Source of the DNA: Bolinopsis microptera
Taxonomy: Eukaryota > Ctenophora > Tentaculata > Lobata > Bolinopsidae
Direction: 5' to 3'
Length of the DNA: 64,000 bases
Assembly: GCF_026151205.1 (NCBI RefSeq)
Contig: NC_087078.1
Location: 12,135,118 to 12,199,117 of the forward strand
Shown: one piece after another, positions 32,666 through 43,900 of the stretch
Layout: every line of letters starts with the position of its first letter
Position numbering within the stretch: position 1 is the first letter of the stretch
The notes under the pieces: generated by a model
Seen by the model: the letters and a program-made list of their open reading frames with translations, nothing else
The model's database searches: none
Told to the model about the DNA's origin: nothing
Made by a program: the position numbers and the translations under genes

Positions 32666-34545
32666 TCAGGATAAGTTGAGGTTTACCAGCAGATTAATAA
32701 GGGACGGAGTCAGGAAGTCAACAATTGCAATGTTCAATTTAAGCCTTTTCTGGAAATCCTCAAACCACGCTGGTAGATGTGGAGTTAACAAGTCAGCCAT
32801 CTGAAAATATAGACCTTAAATTTAACAATCGAATTTTAAGTCTTGTTTCCCGACAAAGATGATGCCCGACGATGTGAACCTTACAATTTTATACATTTAA
32901 CAAACATTTAGCATTTATTAAAATCTATTCGTGCTCTACATTTTATATCGGCTTTACCTGTTTTAGGTTGCGAGGAGACTTGTATATTCCGTGTAAAGTG
33001 TCCCCAGTTTTAGGGGTTAGGATTGTTTGTGCCACGTGGAGTGAGTCTGGGGCTCTTTCTCGTGACATCGTTATCTGAAATATATCGTGATAAGAGATAC
33101 AGATTATTTTAGACATGATAGATTACAGTCAGGATTGTGAAGAAATGATTCCATGAAATAATCCAACATGAGTGATCAGCAACAAACTAACCAAACCAAG
33201 TAAAATACCGAAATACCTCCAAGAAATCTTTAAGATAAGAAACATCAGTCGTATCAGCCCACGGGGACACCACGTGACTCTCGCTACTCCACACCCAGTC
33301 AAACTGGCACTTTACCTCACTGTGCTTGTAGGTTGAAGTGAACATTTCCGGCTCCTCCGTCAGGGCTATGATAACACGTTTACCTGATTGTATCATTTCA
33401 CCGTACGTTTGTACACTCTGTAATGGATATGGGACTTTAGCTCTCTAGTCGTGGGGAGGCAGTGCGGCAAAATGCGGACAAATCCGTAGGACTCTGCTTT
33501 TAGAAAAGAGTCCTAGAGTCCTTATTTCCTTCAGATTTTATTACCCTTTTAATGTTACTCAAAATTAAATTACAAACACATACAGCATCTTGTGGAGGTG
33601 GTGGACACAGCTTGTCTCCAAACATTTCCTCAACTTTAACCAACATACTGCATATGTTACAGTCAGCACACCTTTAAAAGTAAGATTATTAGTTAGCTAC
33701 TTTAGGTTATCAGAATAACTGATATTATGATTAAATGAGAAGGGAAAATAGCCCCTGAAGTACTAATCATTCGCGATAGTAATGGTTGTCATATTACACT
33801 GACTTGTAAATATGGTTCATGTCCAGGATAACAATCTCCTCAGGATGGTTCTCAACAAACTCCGCAACACTCTCCAACTCTACCAGTAGCTCTCCTGCCT
33901 CAAACCCGTGCACCAGATACTTTGTGTTGGTGTTACTGTCCAGGAACACTCGTAGGTCTATGTACCGGACACCTAGTCTTAGTTGGTCCTGAAAATGTGT
34001 TTCATTACCTATATCTAATAGATTCATTATTTACGTTATCAAGCGAGGAGGTTTGATAAAGTGAACAGATTACAACTTTGAAATCATGAATTTATTCGGT
34101 ATAAATTTGACTGACTTACAGCAATGGAATAGTCTTGAGTTCTGGACCAAACTGATCCGACTCTGTCAACAACAGGGTTCAGGCAAAACAAGTTCGGTAA
34201 GAGGTATGTTCTCCTGTTGGATAAAATTAATTTGGGTCAGGTAGCCAAAAATAATTACGTCAGTTTTTAAAGTGAGCCCAGAAGAGTGGCAGAGACTTGA
34301 TAGGAATTGGTAAAATCAACAGTAAAATAACGTTAAGAATCATACTTTGACTTGCGGTTGATACAGTAACTCCCAGAGTCATGGCTCCCAGGTATAACAA
34401 TCTCACTCAACTTCTTATCTTTAATCTCCTCTTTTATACATCCCATCCAGTTTTCGAGATCCATCCCATTACTTGATCTGATCAGAGTGAATAAAATAAC
34501 AAAAACAACAAAATATCGCAAAGGCCAATTTTGATTATTCTGCAA
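32666..34545 (-). CDS. PI-PLC X-domain-containing protein (PLCXD type), 7 exons seen
   Basis: Exons (minus): about 34545-34346 (5' limit uncertain), 34213-34120, 33988-33804, 33671-33584, 33417-33217, 33074-32958, 32800-32666 (TGA), all in phase. The X-domain catalytic histidines are visible in PGSHDSGSY and YLVHGF, with GVRYIDLR and IVILDMNH between and after them. The C-terminal SLINLLVNLN matches the family ending. A hydrophobic stretch (YFVVFVILFTLI) precedes NWMG and may be a signal peptide. The first exon begins after TTGCAG with no upstream ATG in frame, so either an upstream exon exists or translation starts at the internal ATG before DLENW. PLCXD proteins are predicted phosphodiesterases that lack the Y and C2 domains of classical PLCs. 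Confidence 0.88.
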
Positions 34546-35664
34546 ATAAAGGTTATAATATACTGCAAATTAATGATACGTATAGTCATAGTCCAAACTC
34601 TGGTTGCTGTAAGAAGAGCACAAATACTATACTTTTGATTTTATCATTTTGTTCATTAAGTACTGAACTCAAATCAGAAACATTATTTTGTAATAAATTA
34701 TAAACTTACCAACTGATAAATTTACTGGTTCAATAAATACTAGTGAAAACAGTACATCTCTTAAATACAGAAATAAAAATCTTCCAATTCTACATTGTTA
34801 TAAATGCCCTAACTTTTAACATAAGTTCTGGAAGTTTCTCTTGTTCAACAAGAAATGCGGCCGCTTTTCTTTTGTGGATGGCCGCTCAATTTCCCGATCC
34901 GGGATGAAGTATTTTATCATATTCCATACCACCTGGGGACCCCAGTCTTTGCGGTTTATAAGCATGCAGATATGGCGGAGAGACAGGCCGAGCGCCGCCC
35001 AGTTGATATAATTCTATATTGAATTTGAAAATCGTGTATATTTCTATTTTCTATGTAACCATATGTTTATTGTTTATGCAACCTGACACGGATCTTTGCA
35101 AAATAGTAATACTAACTCAAAATAATAATACAATGCTATCAATTTGTCCCTAGCGGGATGCGTACATGGTGAAATTAACAATGTACTTGAACATTTCAGC
35201 ACCGCGCGCCAACAATTGTTTAATTCAGATGATCGCGCAAAATAAGTTTGCGCAGGCAGACACGTGGGCGATAACTAGACTGTCGACATGGGGGCGAGGG
35301 CACGCACGCACGCACGCACGCACGCACGGTCGCAAGCTACCATATACAAAAAAAAACCTCGATCGCTAACCCTTGTCCTTGACTCTTTTGTGCCTTCGGC
35401 ACTTTGAGTCATGGATCGGGAAAAAATCTCATGGATTCAGAATTGCTTGCCCCAACAACAAATAACCTCAAATCTAAGGTACCTGCTACAGTTAGCTGAC
35501 AATTGGACAGTTAATATCCATAACTTCATAGGAATTAATTATGAATTGTATACCTGATTTGTCTAGACAGAAATAGAGGTCGATTTTTCATCATTATGGA
35601 TTAAAAATAAATCTTATCAATTTTAGATAATATTTAAAACAATAAGGAACACTGGAGTACCCTA
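34546..35664. other. PLCXD 5' flank and repeat remnants
   Basis: No gene recognised. 34935-35006 shares a diverged segment (CCTGGGGACC ... GACAGGC.GAGCGC.GCCCAGT) with the opposite strand of about 38770-38845, so it is a dispersed repeat. A (CACG)n run lies at 35304-35329. The phrase TTTCCCGATCC near 34890 recurs inverted near 35410, which hints at transposon ends. Confidence 0.45.
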
Positions 35665-36333
35665 TCAGTCTTTTTTCTCTAATGCTCCTTTAGTTATCCA
35701 TGTTTTACCCTTGCCCCAATAACTCTTTATTTTACTTTCTTTAAGCTCTAATTCAAGATCAGTGTCTAGACTTTCCATAATTGATTCTTCAACGTCTTGC
35801 ATTTCAGCAATATGTTTACCATACTTAACAATAGTTCTTTGTGTTGTATCAGACTGTTTTGTGGTTTTCTTTTCTTCATAAGCCTCATCCTGATAGGGAA
35901 TAGCAACACCATTCTCTGTCACTCTCATGGGATCACCAGATGTGGTATATAAAATCTCAACTTTCTCAGCAGCATTGCCATTAATATCCAATAAAGTGAG
36001 CTGCTGAATAGGGATCTTTTTTAATACTGCCAAATGAGTTGGGGACTTGTCTGAAACTGCGGCTTTGGGTGGCATTTTCCTTAACATTCTATTAACATAA
36101 CTGACCTTGGCAAACTGTCCATCTGTACTTAGCCACACAATTCGTCCATCTGTTGTAGCATCTTCTGGAGCTTTCAACCACCGGCATATATCATTTTTTT
36201 CAATATACCTAAAAGGTTTTGAATTTGGTCCTTCCTCTAGAATTTGCTGTCTCACCAAGTCCCGATTGACGAACGTCTTGCCTACATATCGCCAGTTAAG
36301 CATGGCTGCTCCAACGTGAGCTTTTCTTATCAT
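35665..36333 (-). CDS. Single-exon protein, possibly mitochondrial ribosomal protein uL24m
   Basis: One uninterrupted frame of 222 codons runs from ATG 36333 to the stop at 35665. The basic N-terminus (MIRKAHVGAAMLNWRYVGKT) suits mitochondrial import. The order of motifs resembles the KOW protein uL24m/MRPL24: RYVGKT, an EKNDICRWL segment, IPIQQLTLLDINGN, then DPMRVTENGVAIP, and a helical C-terminus ending in KSYWGKGKTW. Each single match is weak. The alternative is an unrelated lineage-specific protein. Lack of introns next to intron-rich genes also allows a retrocopy, although the frame is intact. Confidence 0.5.
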   Translation of the reverse strand: MIRKAHVGAAMLNWRYVGKTFVNRDLVRQQILEEGPNSKPFRYIEKNDICRWLKAPEDATTDGRIVWLSTDGQFAKVSYVNRMLRKMPPKAAVSDKSPTHLAVLKKIPIQQLTLLDINGNAAEKVEILYTTSGDPMRVTENGVAIPYQDEAYEEKKTTKQSDTTQRTIVKYGKHIAEMQDVEESIMESLDTDLELELKESKIKSYWGKGKTWITKGALEKKD

Positions 36334-36745
36334 TTTACCTGCATTTACAATTGTCAGAAATGTAGTTAAACCATAGTTACTCCTGGAGTGTCTTATTTAC
36401 TAATTATTAGAAATCAGCTGACAGGCTTGTCAACTTATAATGTAAGAAGTCCAATGACCTTTGAATGGGTATGATAAATTAATGGGTCATAATCCAAAAG
36501 TGTGACCCCATTATGGTTGAAAGACTAGATGCAGTATGAGGATCTCAGAGGAAAACGCTAAACAGTTGAATTTGACCTTAAATAGGATAAAACATTCAAT
36601 TAGAAACAGTACAGCAAGCAAAATTGGTTTCAAAGTATAGCATTTTAGGGCCAAAGATGATAATCAACTGATACCAATCCCAGCAGCTTTTTTCACTAGA
36701 CTGGTAGAGCTAGCTACTGAAATGTGCATGATACTGACTTCAGAT

Positions 36746-36958
36746 CAGTGGCGTAATGTTGCCTGTTTGCGCCCCCGCTGAAAAAGCGCCCCTCCCGCTT
36801 TTGGTGCCCCTCCCTACAATTGGAAAAATTAGATGATTTTATAGGATACACCAGTAAAATCTCTAAAAAAGTGTGTTTCTAGAGCAAAACTTGCAGTTTT
36901 GCTAGTACTGTAGTTAAGTTTTTCCAAATTTTCCCACATTCAAATGACGATTTGACAT
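36746..36958 (-). mobile_element. Truncated hAT-like MITE, reverse of the copy at 37273
   Basis: It starts CAGTGGCGTAATGTTGCCTG and follows the reverse complement of 37273-37560 for about 210 bp, with diverged and deleted positions. It stops where a G-rich run begins. The distal terminal repeat is missing. Confidence 0.8.
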
Positions 36959-36962
36959 CCCC

Positions 36963-37052
36963 GGGGGAGGGGGGGGGTACTAATGGCATAAAATGGCATA
37001 AATGGCATACGTTTTATGGCATAAATGGAAATTTTTATTTCCATTTATGCCA
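36963..37052. mobile_element. Partial copy of the G-run foldback family
   Basis: A G-run followed by TACTAATGGCATAAAATGGC and an internal TTTTATGGCATAAATGGAAA stretch matches the left half of the element at 37212-37663. The C-run end was not found. Confidence 0.6.
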
Positions 37053-37211
37053 TGAATTTAGGTCTTCATATTTGACCTTTAGGATGACTTTAAATTCACA
37101 ACTTATTATCGGTACTTGAATAAGAGACATGTTTCATGCTTTATAACGCTTGGAATGATTGTTAAAGATTCATATGACAAATAAAGAAAATAGAAATGTA
37201 TTATATCAAAC

Positions 37212-37663
37212 GGGGGGGGGGGGGGGGGGGGGGGGTATCAATGGCATGGAATGTCATAAAATGGCATGGAATCAGTGGCGTAACGAAGGGCCCTGCTGAC
37301 CCCGCTGTGCAGGGGGGCGCCGTCTTATGGGGGCGCCAAATCGTCGTTTGAATGTGGGACAATTTCGAAAACTTAACTAAAGTACTAGCAAAACTGCGCG
37401 TTTTGCTCTAGATACACACTTTTTTAGAGATTTTACCGGCGTATCCTCTAAAATCACCTAATTTGTTCAATTTTAGGGAGGGGCACCAAAAGGGGAGGGG
37501 GCGCCAACAGGGGGGCGCATTTTCGGCAGGGGGGCGCCAACAGGCAACGTTACGCCACTGCATGGAATGTCATACGTTTTATGGTATAAATGGAAATTTT
37601 TATTGGCCAATTCTCCATTATGCCATTTATGCCATTGGTACCCCTCCCCCCCCCCCCCCCCCC
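37212..37663. mobile_element. G24/C-run foldback element, split by a hAT-like MITE
   Basis: It begins G24 TATCAATGGCATGGAAT and ends ATGCCATTTATGCCATTGGTACC followed by a C-run, so the ends are inverted repeats. Removing the nested element 37273-37560 and one 8-bp duplication leaves about 156 bp. No clear target duplication of its own was seen. Confidence 0.7.
37273..37560. mobile_element. Complete 288-bp hAT-like MITE
   Basis: Terminal inverted repeats are CAGTGGCGTAACG and CGTTACGCCACTG. It is flanked by an exact 8-bp duplication CATGGAAT (37265-37272 and 37561-37568). The CAGTGGCGTA-type end plus 8-bp duplication is characteristic of hAT elements. It has no coding capacity. A reversed, truncated relative lies at 36746-36958. 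Confidence 0.92.
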
Positions 37664-38091
37664 ACCCTCTAAAATGGCACCCCCTAAGATGGCACCCCCC
37701 TAAGATGGCAACCCCCTAAAATGGACAAAACATTTTCTGTCTAAGCAAATGTCGTCAATAAGATTTGATAAATTCAGAGTGGAAAGTTACAGCTTTAAAG
37801 GCTATGTTGTGGCGTGGGATATAAACTGACCATAAAATGTTAAATTAGCACAAAATGTCTCAGAACAAAGGAATTCGAATAAACTACCCATGGTGTATAA
37901 TTTTAGGAATTTATATTTATATTTACAAATTTCAGTGACTTCGTACAGTTAAATTGTTTCACAGTCAGTGGATCGTCAGCGAACATGTGACATGGCAAAA
38001 AGTTAGAAAAACAATATACACATAATATAGCAATGACCCTATATAAAATCAACCCTTTAAGAATTCAAAAATTTCCCTTAACAATCAAAAA
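37664..38091. other. Low-complexity flank, no gene
   Basis: Starts with several copies of (C)TAAAATGGCACCCCC, likely decay of the adjacent foldback end. The remainder is AT-rich with no supported feature. Confidence 0.5.
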
Positions 38092-38358
38092 TTACTCTTG
38101 GCCTTGTGGCTCCAAATTAAGATCTAGACTGTTTATATCAATTATGTTTTTTCTCGCACCTCTGTCTCCACGGAGAGAAATCACTGTTGTTCTACGGATT
38201 TCAAAGCGAAGGCGATTTCTAATGTATCCTACAGCGTCTGAGTACATCTGGCCAGTGTGGTACTCCATCTTACTGGCCAGCTTCTTGACCAGTCTCTCAG
38301 CTTCACCACCCATTCCACCAGAAGTCGAGAACACTTCGTACAGTACATAAAAAAGCAT
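38092..38358 (-). pseudogene. C-terminal remnant of a retroelement protein
   Basis: An 88-codon minus-strand frame contains FSTSGGMGGEAERLVKKLA, a YSDAVGYIRNRLRFEIRR helix and ISLRGDRG. This resembles the C-terminal end of retroelement polyproteins repeated across invertebrate genomes (S/T-GGMG ... Y..V..YIR.RL.F...R.....RG.R). No upstream domains accompany it, so it is a fragment. The element class is not assigned. Confidence 0.4.
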
Positions 38359-40319
38359 CAGTTAATGGCCTATTGTTGACATACGTTGCATGCCACTTTT
38401 CGCATAAAAAGTCAGGGGATCCCGGAAATTAAGTTTTAAAAGTTTTATGGTAGCAATCCACTTACAAACAAATTTTTAAAAGTGCGCAGCATAATATTTG
38501 TCATAAAAATACTAATTTCATTTTTTAAAATGGCAAAACGGTACACGTACTGAGCGCTGTCCTAAAATAATTGATTGACGATGTCAACAAAAAACTCTTC
38601 CAGATCGTTGCTCTGCGAAGCAAGAATGATTAAATTCCCGGGGTGCGTCAAAGCGGCGAAGTTCTCCAAAAAACATATTAGTTGATGCACAGCCAAATAG
38701 TGCATCGCGTGGTTGATTCACGATGTCAATATAAAATATTTTTGCCTTCTCAGCAAGGTTTGGCTTACTGGGCCGCGCTCAGCCTGTCATTCCGCCTAAT
38801 CTCTATCATGTTTATGAACATAATAGCCTGAGGTCCCCAGGTAAGGTTTGGCTAGCCCCGTTGCCAGAAGTGCATTTTGCCGAAGAATTTACCATTGTTA
38901 ATGGTATGGCCCAACGCGCGCAATATTTCAAGAAAAAAGGGGTGCGCGCTATTTTGTATTTCGAACAAATTCAGACGACTAACATCCGTCAACCGAATAA
39001 AAACAATATTTGATGCCCGGCGCAGCGCCTTATTATTTGATGCGCGGCGCGGCCCAGCTAATTTAAAAGTGTATTGCGCCAACAAATTGCGAGGCAAAAC
39101 AAATAACAATTTATCTATTACAAAAAATTAAATTTAAATCGTAAAAGTATTATATACATAATTGATAATAAAAGCGCACATTTAAAAATGTTTGATTTTG
39201 AGGAAATCGCCGCTTCGACGCGCCGCGCAAATTATTACTTTACATTTTTACTTTAACAATCAATCTTTAAATCAATTTTTAAATCAAAAATTTAATTGTA
39301 GCACTTACCTGATTTTAAAAAAAGTTTGTTGTTTTACTTGCTCATCAAAATTGCTCACTCGGTTCTTTTTAATGTTTCAATTATATAAAATGATATGCGA
39401 AAAGCTAAATAAAAGCGCTGCCGCGCGTGTCCGCGGTAATATCGCTAAGAATATGTTTTGCAGTGCTTGCCAGCATGTATCTTATTTAACAATGTAAACT
39501 CTTTACAGCTCGGCAAAGCCCCGTGGTGCATCTCGCCGATGTAACGAATGTGATTGCAAAAAGCATTATTGGATGAGCGCCGCCCGGCGACCCAGTAATG
39601 CATCGCGCTACAAACATGCATACATATATTGACCATTGTTAATGGTCTGGCCCGGCGCGCGCTACTTCATAGCATTTGCCGTCGGGCCAGTAATATTTCG
39701 AGAAGAAAGCGGCGCAAGCTACTTCGAAGAAATTTAGACAAGTAACATCCGTCAAACATACATAGCCTAGTACACCAATACCAATGCAATGCGCGGCGCT
39801 CTTCTCTTTTCTGTATTGTTTAACAACCCTGAACAAATTTTTTTGCATTTAAAATATTTTCTAGCTAGGTTTTATTTTTAGTTTTTTACATTTCCACCTT
39901 CAAAGTCCATTTGAATTTGGATGATCGCTCAGGTCTGGTGCATCCTAATTTTTCAAATCTCCCATTTTGTTTGCAATTGCATTTTGTCGGCAGTGCAGCT
40001 GCTTGTTGGTAGGTGATACACACTCTGGTAGGACTAACCCCCTACAGCTAATTTACTAGTATAACAAAGCCTTGGCACAGTATTATACAGATTGGCTTAG
40101 GGATACTGAAGAGGAGATATGCACCTCAGACAATTTTAACTCCGGGAGAGACTTACTGCTTACCCTTGTATCTTGTGTTGTGCTTTTCACCATATCGTTG
40201 TGTTTTTCACCATCATCATCATCATCATATTTTATAAATATCATCCAATAAGACATGAGAAGCACTATTTGTATATACCTTTTCTTCTATTGATATTCAT
40301 GATTGTAGTGTGACATTTT
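38359..40319. other. GC-spiked transposon debris
   Basis: Stretches rich in GCGCGC contrast with the AT-rich surroundings. A phrase CCATTGTTAATGGTATGGCC near 38893 recurs as CCATTGTTAATGGTCTGGCC near 39634, each followed by CGCGCGC and then TATTTC.AGAA. These look like old copies of one or more DNA elements. A (CATCAT)n-containing segment at about 40190-40320 is repeated at 40920-41035. No gene was recognised. Confidence 0.45.
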
Positions 40320-43300
40320 TGTAGTGTGATATTATACTGAACAAGACAGAGCAGCTCTCCTCATTCTTCTGTTAAGCGGTGACCTTTGCGTTCCTCTAGC
40401 TGTGGTGATCTGATTATCTTTGTGTTCTTATGGCAATCCAATAAGTTCTGAGACTTGGTTTCAATTTATGGCCCCATACTCTCTCCTCATTCGATTATAG
40501 TTGGGCTAACATAATCACAGTCACACTGATCTAATATTTTCTACAGTAGATAAAATTTAAGTTCATTTGTCTCAAAACTGTATAGTTGTAGAATTGTAAA
40601 AACATGTAACTGGTGACCTTTGCGTCCCAGTTGTAAGAGTTTTGAACTCTAAGGTAATCTAATAAGCAGGATTTTGCAGAATAGTCAGCTCTACAGAATA
40701 CTGTGATCCTATTGGCTAGTGAAAGGTTCACACTTCCTTCTCATTCGATTACGGGGTTAACATCATCACATTCCCACTGATCTAATTTCTGCTACAGTAG
40801 TTTAAAACATTCACCCTTCTGTTGTTGTTACGTAACGTTTCCCTCATCCTTTAGACCAGCTCTACTACTGAACCTAACTTTTGAACTTATTGAGAAGTTT
40901 AGAAGTAGGCTTCATCAGGCACCATATCGTTGTGTTTTTCATCATCATCATCATCATCATATTTTATAAATATCATCCAATAAGCACTATTTGTATATAC
41001 CTTTTTTCTATTGATATTCATGATTGTATATTGTGACATTTTGTAATTAGATCTAGTCGGAATTAGTCTGTTATGCTGCACGAAAATGATAAGAATTCAT
41101 ATGTATTTGACTGTTGAGCCATATAAGCTCCCAGTCACATTGTCTACGCTGTTTAGAGCTGCCTTATTAGGTTATTCCAAAGCCAGCGACCTCACATATG
41201 TTTACATGTAGGGATATATCATATGCGGTTGTTTTTGATGGAAAAAATCCATCAAGACCATAATTTCTGTCCTGTTATCTTACATATTATAATTCGAAAG
41301 TTTCTCTTTGTATGTAAAAACTATGTATAATGTGCAAATTAAAAATGTGCATAGTAATGCGGATACAAACTTTCAAAGAATTTGGATTGAAATTCTGATT
41401 GTTAATGTTGTTATTACGCTGTGTTCAGGCGGGTTACATTTTAATGGGCAGCATATTTTGTAGTATAAAAACTGAATTTCAAAAATATTATTTGTTTCCT
41501 CCCTGTGACCACGGGTTTTCTAGTAAGTATATATAAATGATATAATAGTGATGATAATAAATGATTTATATTTTACATCATTTTGATTAAGACACTATTT
41601 TTAGGGTTTTCAGTGTTTCACATCTTATGTAATGGTGCAGGTTCAACTACTTCAGAGGTTGTGTATTGAAAACATAATAAAACACTGGACCTACTTCACC
41701 AGTTTAAAAGATTTCACCCTACCAAAGCATTTTCTCATTGACTTCCTGGAATGCTGTGTAGAAAACAAGGAGATACCAATCATCCATCAGGTGCTCCTGA
41801 ATCCACAGGTACTGATTTTTAAAGACTTAATGCTCCTAAATGCTAATCATTGAAATTTATATTATATTATATTAGACATTTATATACATATATATATACA
41901 TTGTCAACGCAGTGCAGAATCATCTTACTTATAATTCAGAGAATTATCTTTGTACAATGTATGACCGCCCACGTGCAAATTATTAATTAGGTAAAAAATA
42001 GGAAGTTAGGTAAAACCAAAAGGTTGCATAGCAACAGTGTTGTAATGCACACGTACACGTGCAAAGATTGTTGGAACGGCATTTTGATCGGTTTTGTGGT
42101 AATTACGTTGTGTTTAAAGTGTTTAACATTTAAATCGACAGCATCTTTGGTTGGGATGGATATTTTTTGATGCGATTAAAACTTTCTTTCAAAGAATACT
42201 ACTAGCTTCATCCCTGTTACCACAGGCTTTCTAGTATTATATGTAATTCTAGTAATGGAGTGTAGCATCCAAGCACCAGAAGCCACAAATAAGAACAGAT
42301 TGTGTGTTTTGTTTCACTAAAATTTGTTTCACTATACCAGGCACCAGTTTTCAGAGGATATTTTACTATTATCAGCTTTAGAGTGGTCATAGCATATGTC
42401 AGGAACACAGTCACTGGTGCTAAAATTCAGCTGATATTATACTGAACAAGACAGAGCAGCTCTCCTCATTCTTCTGTTAAGCGGTGACCTTTGCGTTCCT
42501 CTAGCTGTGGTGATCTGATTATCTTTGTGTTATTATGGCAATCCAATAAGTTCTGAGACTTGGTTTCAATTTATGGCCCCCATACTCTCTCCTCATTCGA
42601 TTATAGTTGGGCTAACATAATCACAGTCACACTGATCTAATATTTTCTACAGTAGATAAAATTTAAGTTCATTTGTCTCAAAACTGTATATTTGTAGAAT
42701 AAAAACATGTAACTGGTGACCTTTGCGTCCCAGTGGTAAGAGCTTTGAACACTAAGGTAATCTAATAAGCAGGACTTAGCAGGATATTCAGCCTTGAAGA
42801 ATGCTGTGATCCTATTGGCTAGAAATGTTCACACTTCCTTCTCATTCGATTACGGGGTTAACATCATCACATTCCCACTGATCTAATTTCTGCTGCAATG
42901 TGTCCTTATTATTATTATAATTTTCGTTTAATAAACGCATATAACTGGTGACCTTTGCGTCCCTGTGGTAACCTAGGGAGCTTTGAACTTAAAGCTAATC
43001 TAACAAGCAGGACTTTGCAGAATAGTCAGCTCTACAGAATGCTGTGATCCTATTGGCTAGTGAAAGGTTCACACTTCCTTCTCATTCGATTACGGGGTTA
43101 AAATCATCACATTCCCACCGATCTAATTTCTGCTACAGTAGTTTAAAACATTCACCCTTCTGTTATTGTTACGTAACGTTTCCCTCATCCTGTAGATCAG
43201 CTCTAATACTGAACCTAACTTTTGAACCTATTGAGAAGTTTAGAAATAGGCATCATCAGGCAATCTGCGCACCACCTCCTTGACTGCACCAGTCGGTAAT

Positions 43301-43900
43301 AGAGTTAGAGTTTTCTGCACTGTATCCAGGAGTAGTGGGCTTATCTGGAAGGGTGTCTACTGTTGCAGTATATCCTCTTGTTAAGTGGTCACCTTTGCGT
43401 TCCTGTAGTAATATAATCTGATCATCTTTGTGTTCTTATGGTAATCCAATGAGTTCCAATTTAGTGTCTGGCGTTCTGCAGAGTACTGCAACCCTATTGG
43501 CTATTTAGGGCTCCATACTCTCTCCTCATTCGATAGTGATGCTAACATCATCAAAGCCACACCGATCTAATTGTTTCTGCAGTAGATAAAATTAAAGTTT
43601 ATTCATTTCAAAACTGTATATTTGTGGAGTAAACACAAATAACTGGTGACCTTTGCGTCCCAGTGGTAATCTAGGGATCCTTGAACTAATCTAATAAGCA
43701 GGACCTTGTAGAATAGTCAGCTCTACAGAATACTGTGATCCTATTGGCTAGAAAGGTTCACACTTCCTTCTCATTCGATTACAGGGTTAACATCCTCACA
43801 TTCCCACTGATCTAATTTCTGCTGCAGTAGTTTAAAATATTCGCCCTGCTGTTAATGTTACGTAACGTTTCCCTCGTCCTGTACACCGGCTCTAGTACTG
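40320..43900. repeat. Field of duplicated 250-280-bp units, partly inside the first APPBP2 intron
   Basis: The phrase CTGGTGACCTTTGCGTCCC recurs near 40611, 42715, 42950 and 43642, with a diverged GTGGTCACCTTTGCGTTCC at about 43387. Each is followed by shared blocks (TCTAATAAGCAGGA, TACAGAATACTGTGATCC, TTCTCATTCGATTACGGGG, GTTACGTAACGTTTCCCTC). A larger pair, 40325-40860 and 42430-43260, repeats the block order. APPBP2 exon 1 (41632-41808) lies between them. Confidence 0.75.
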
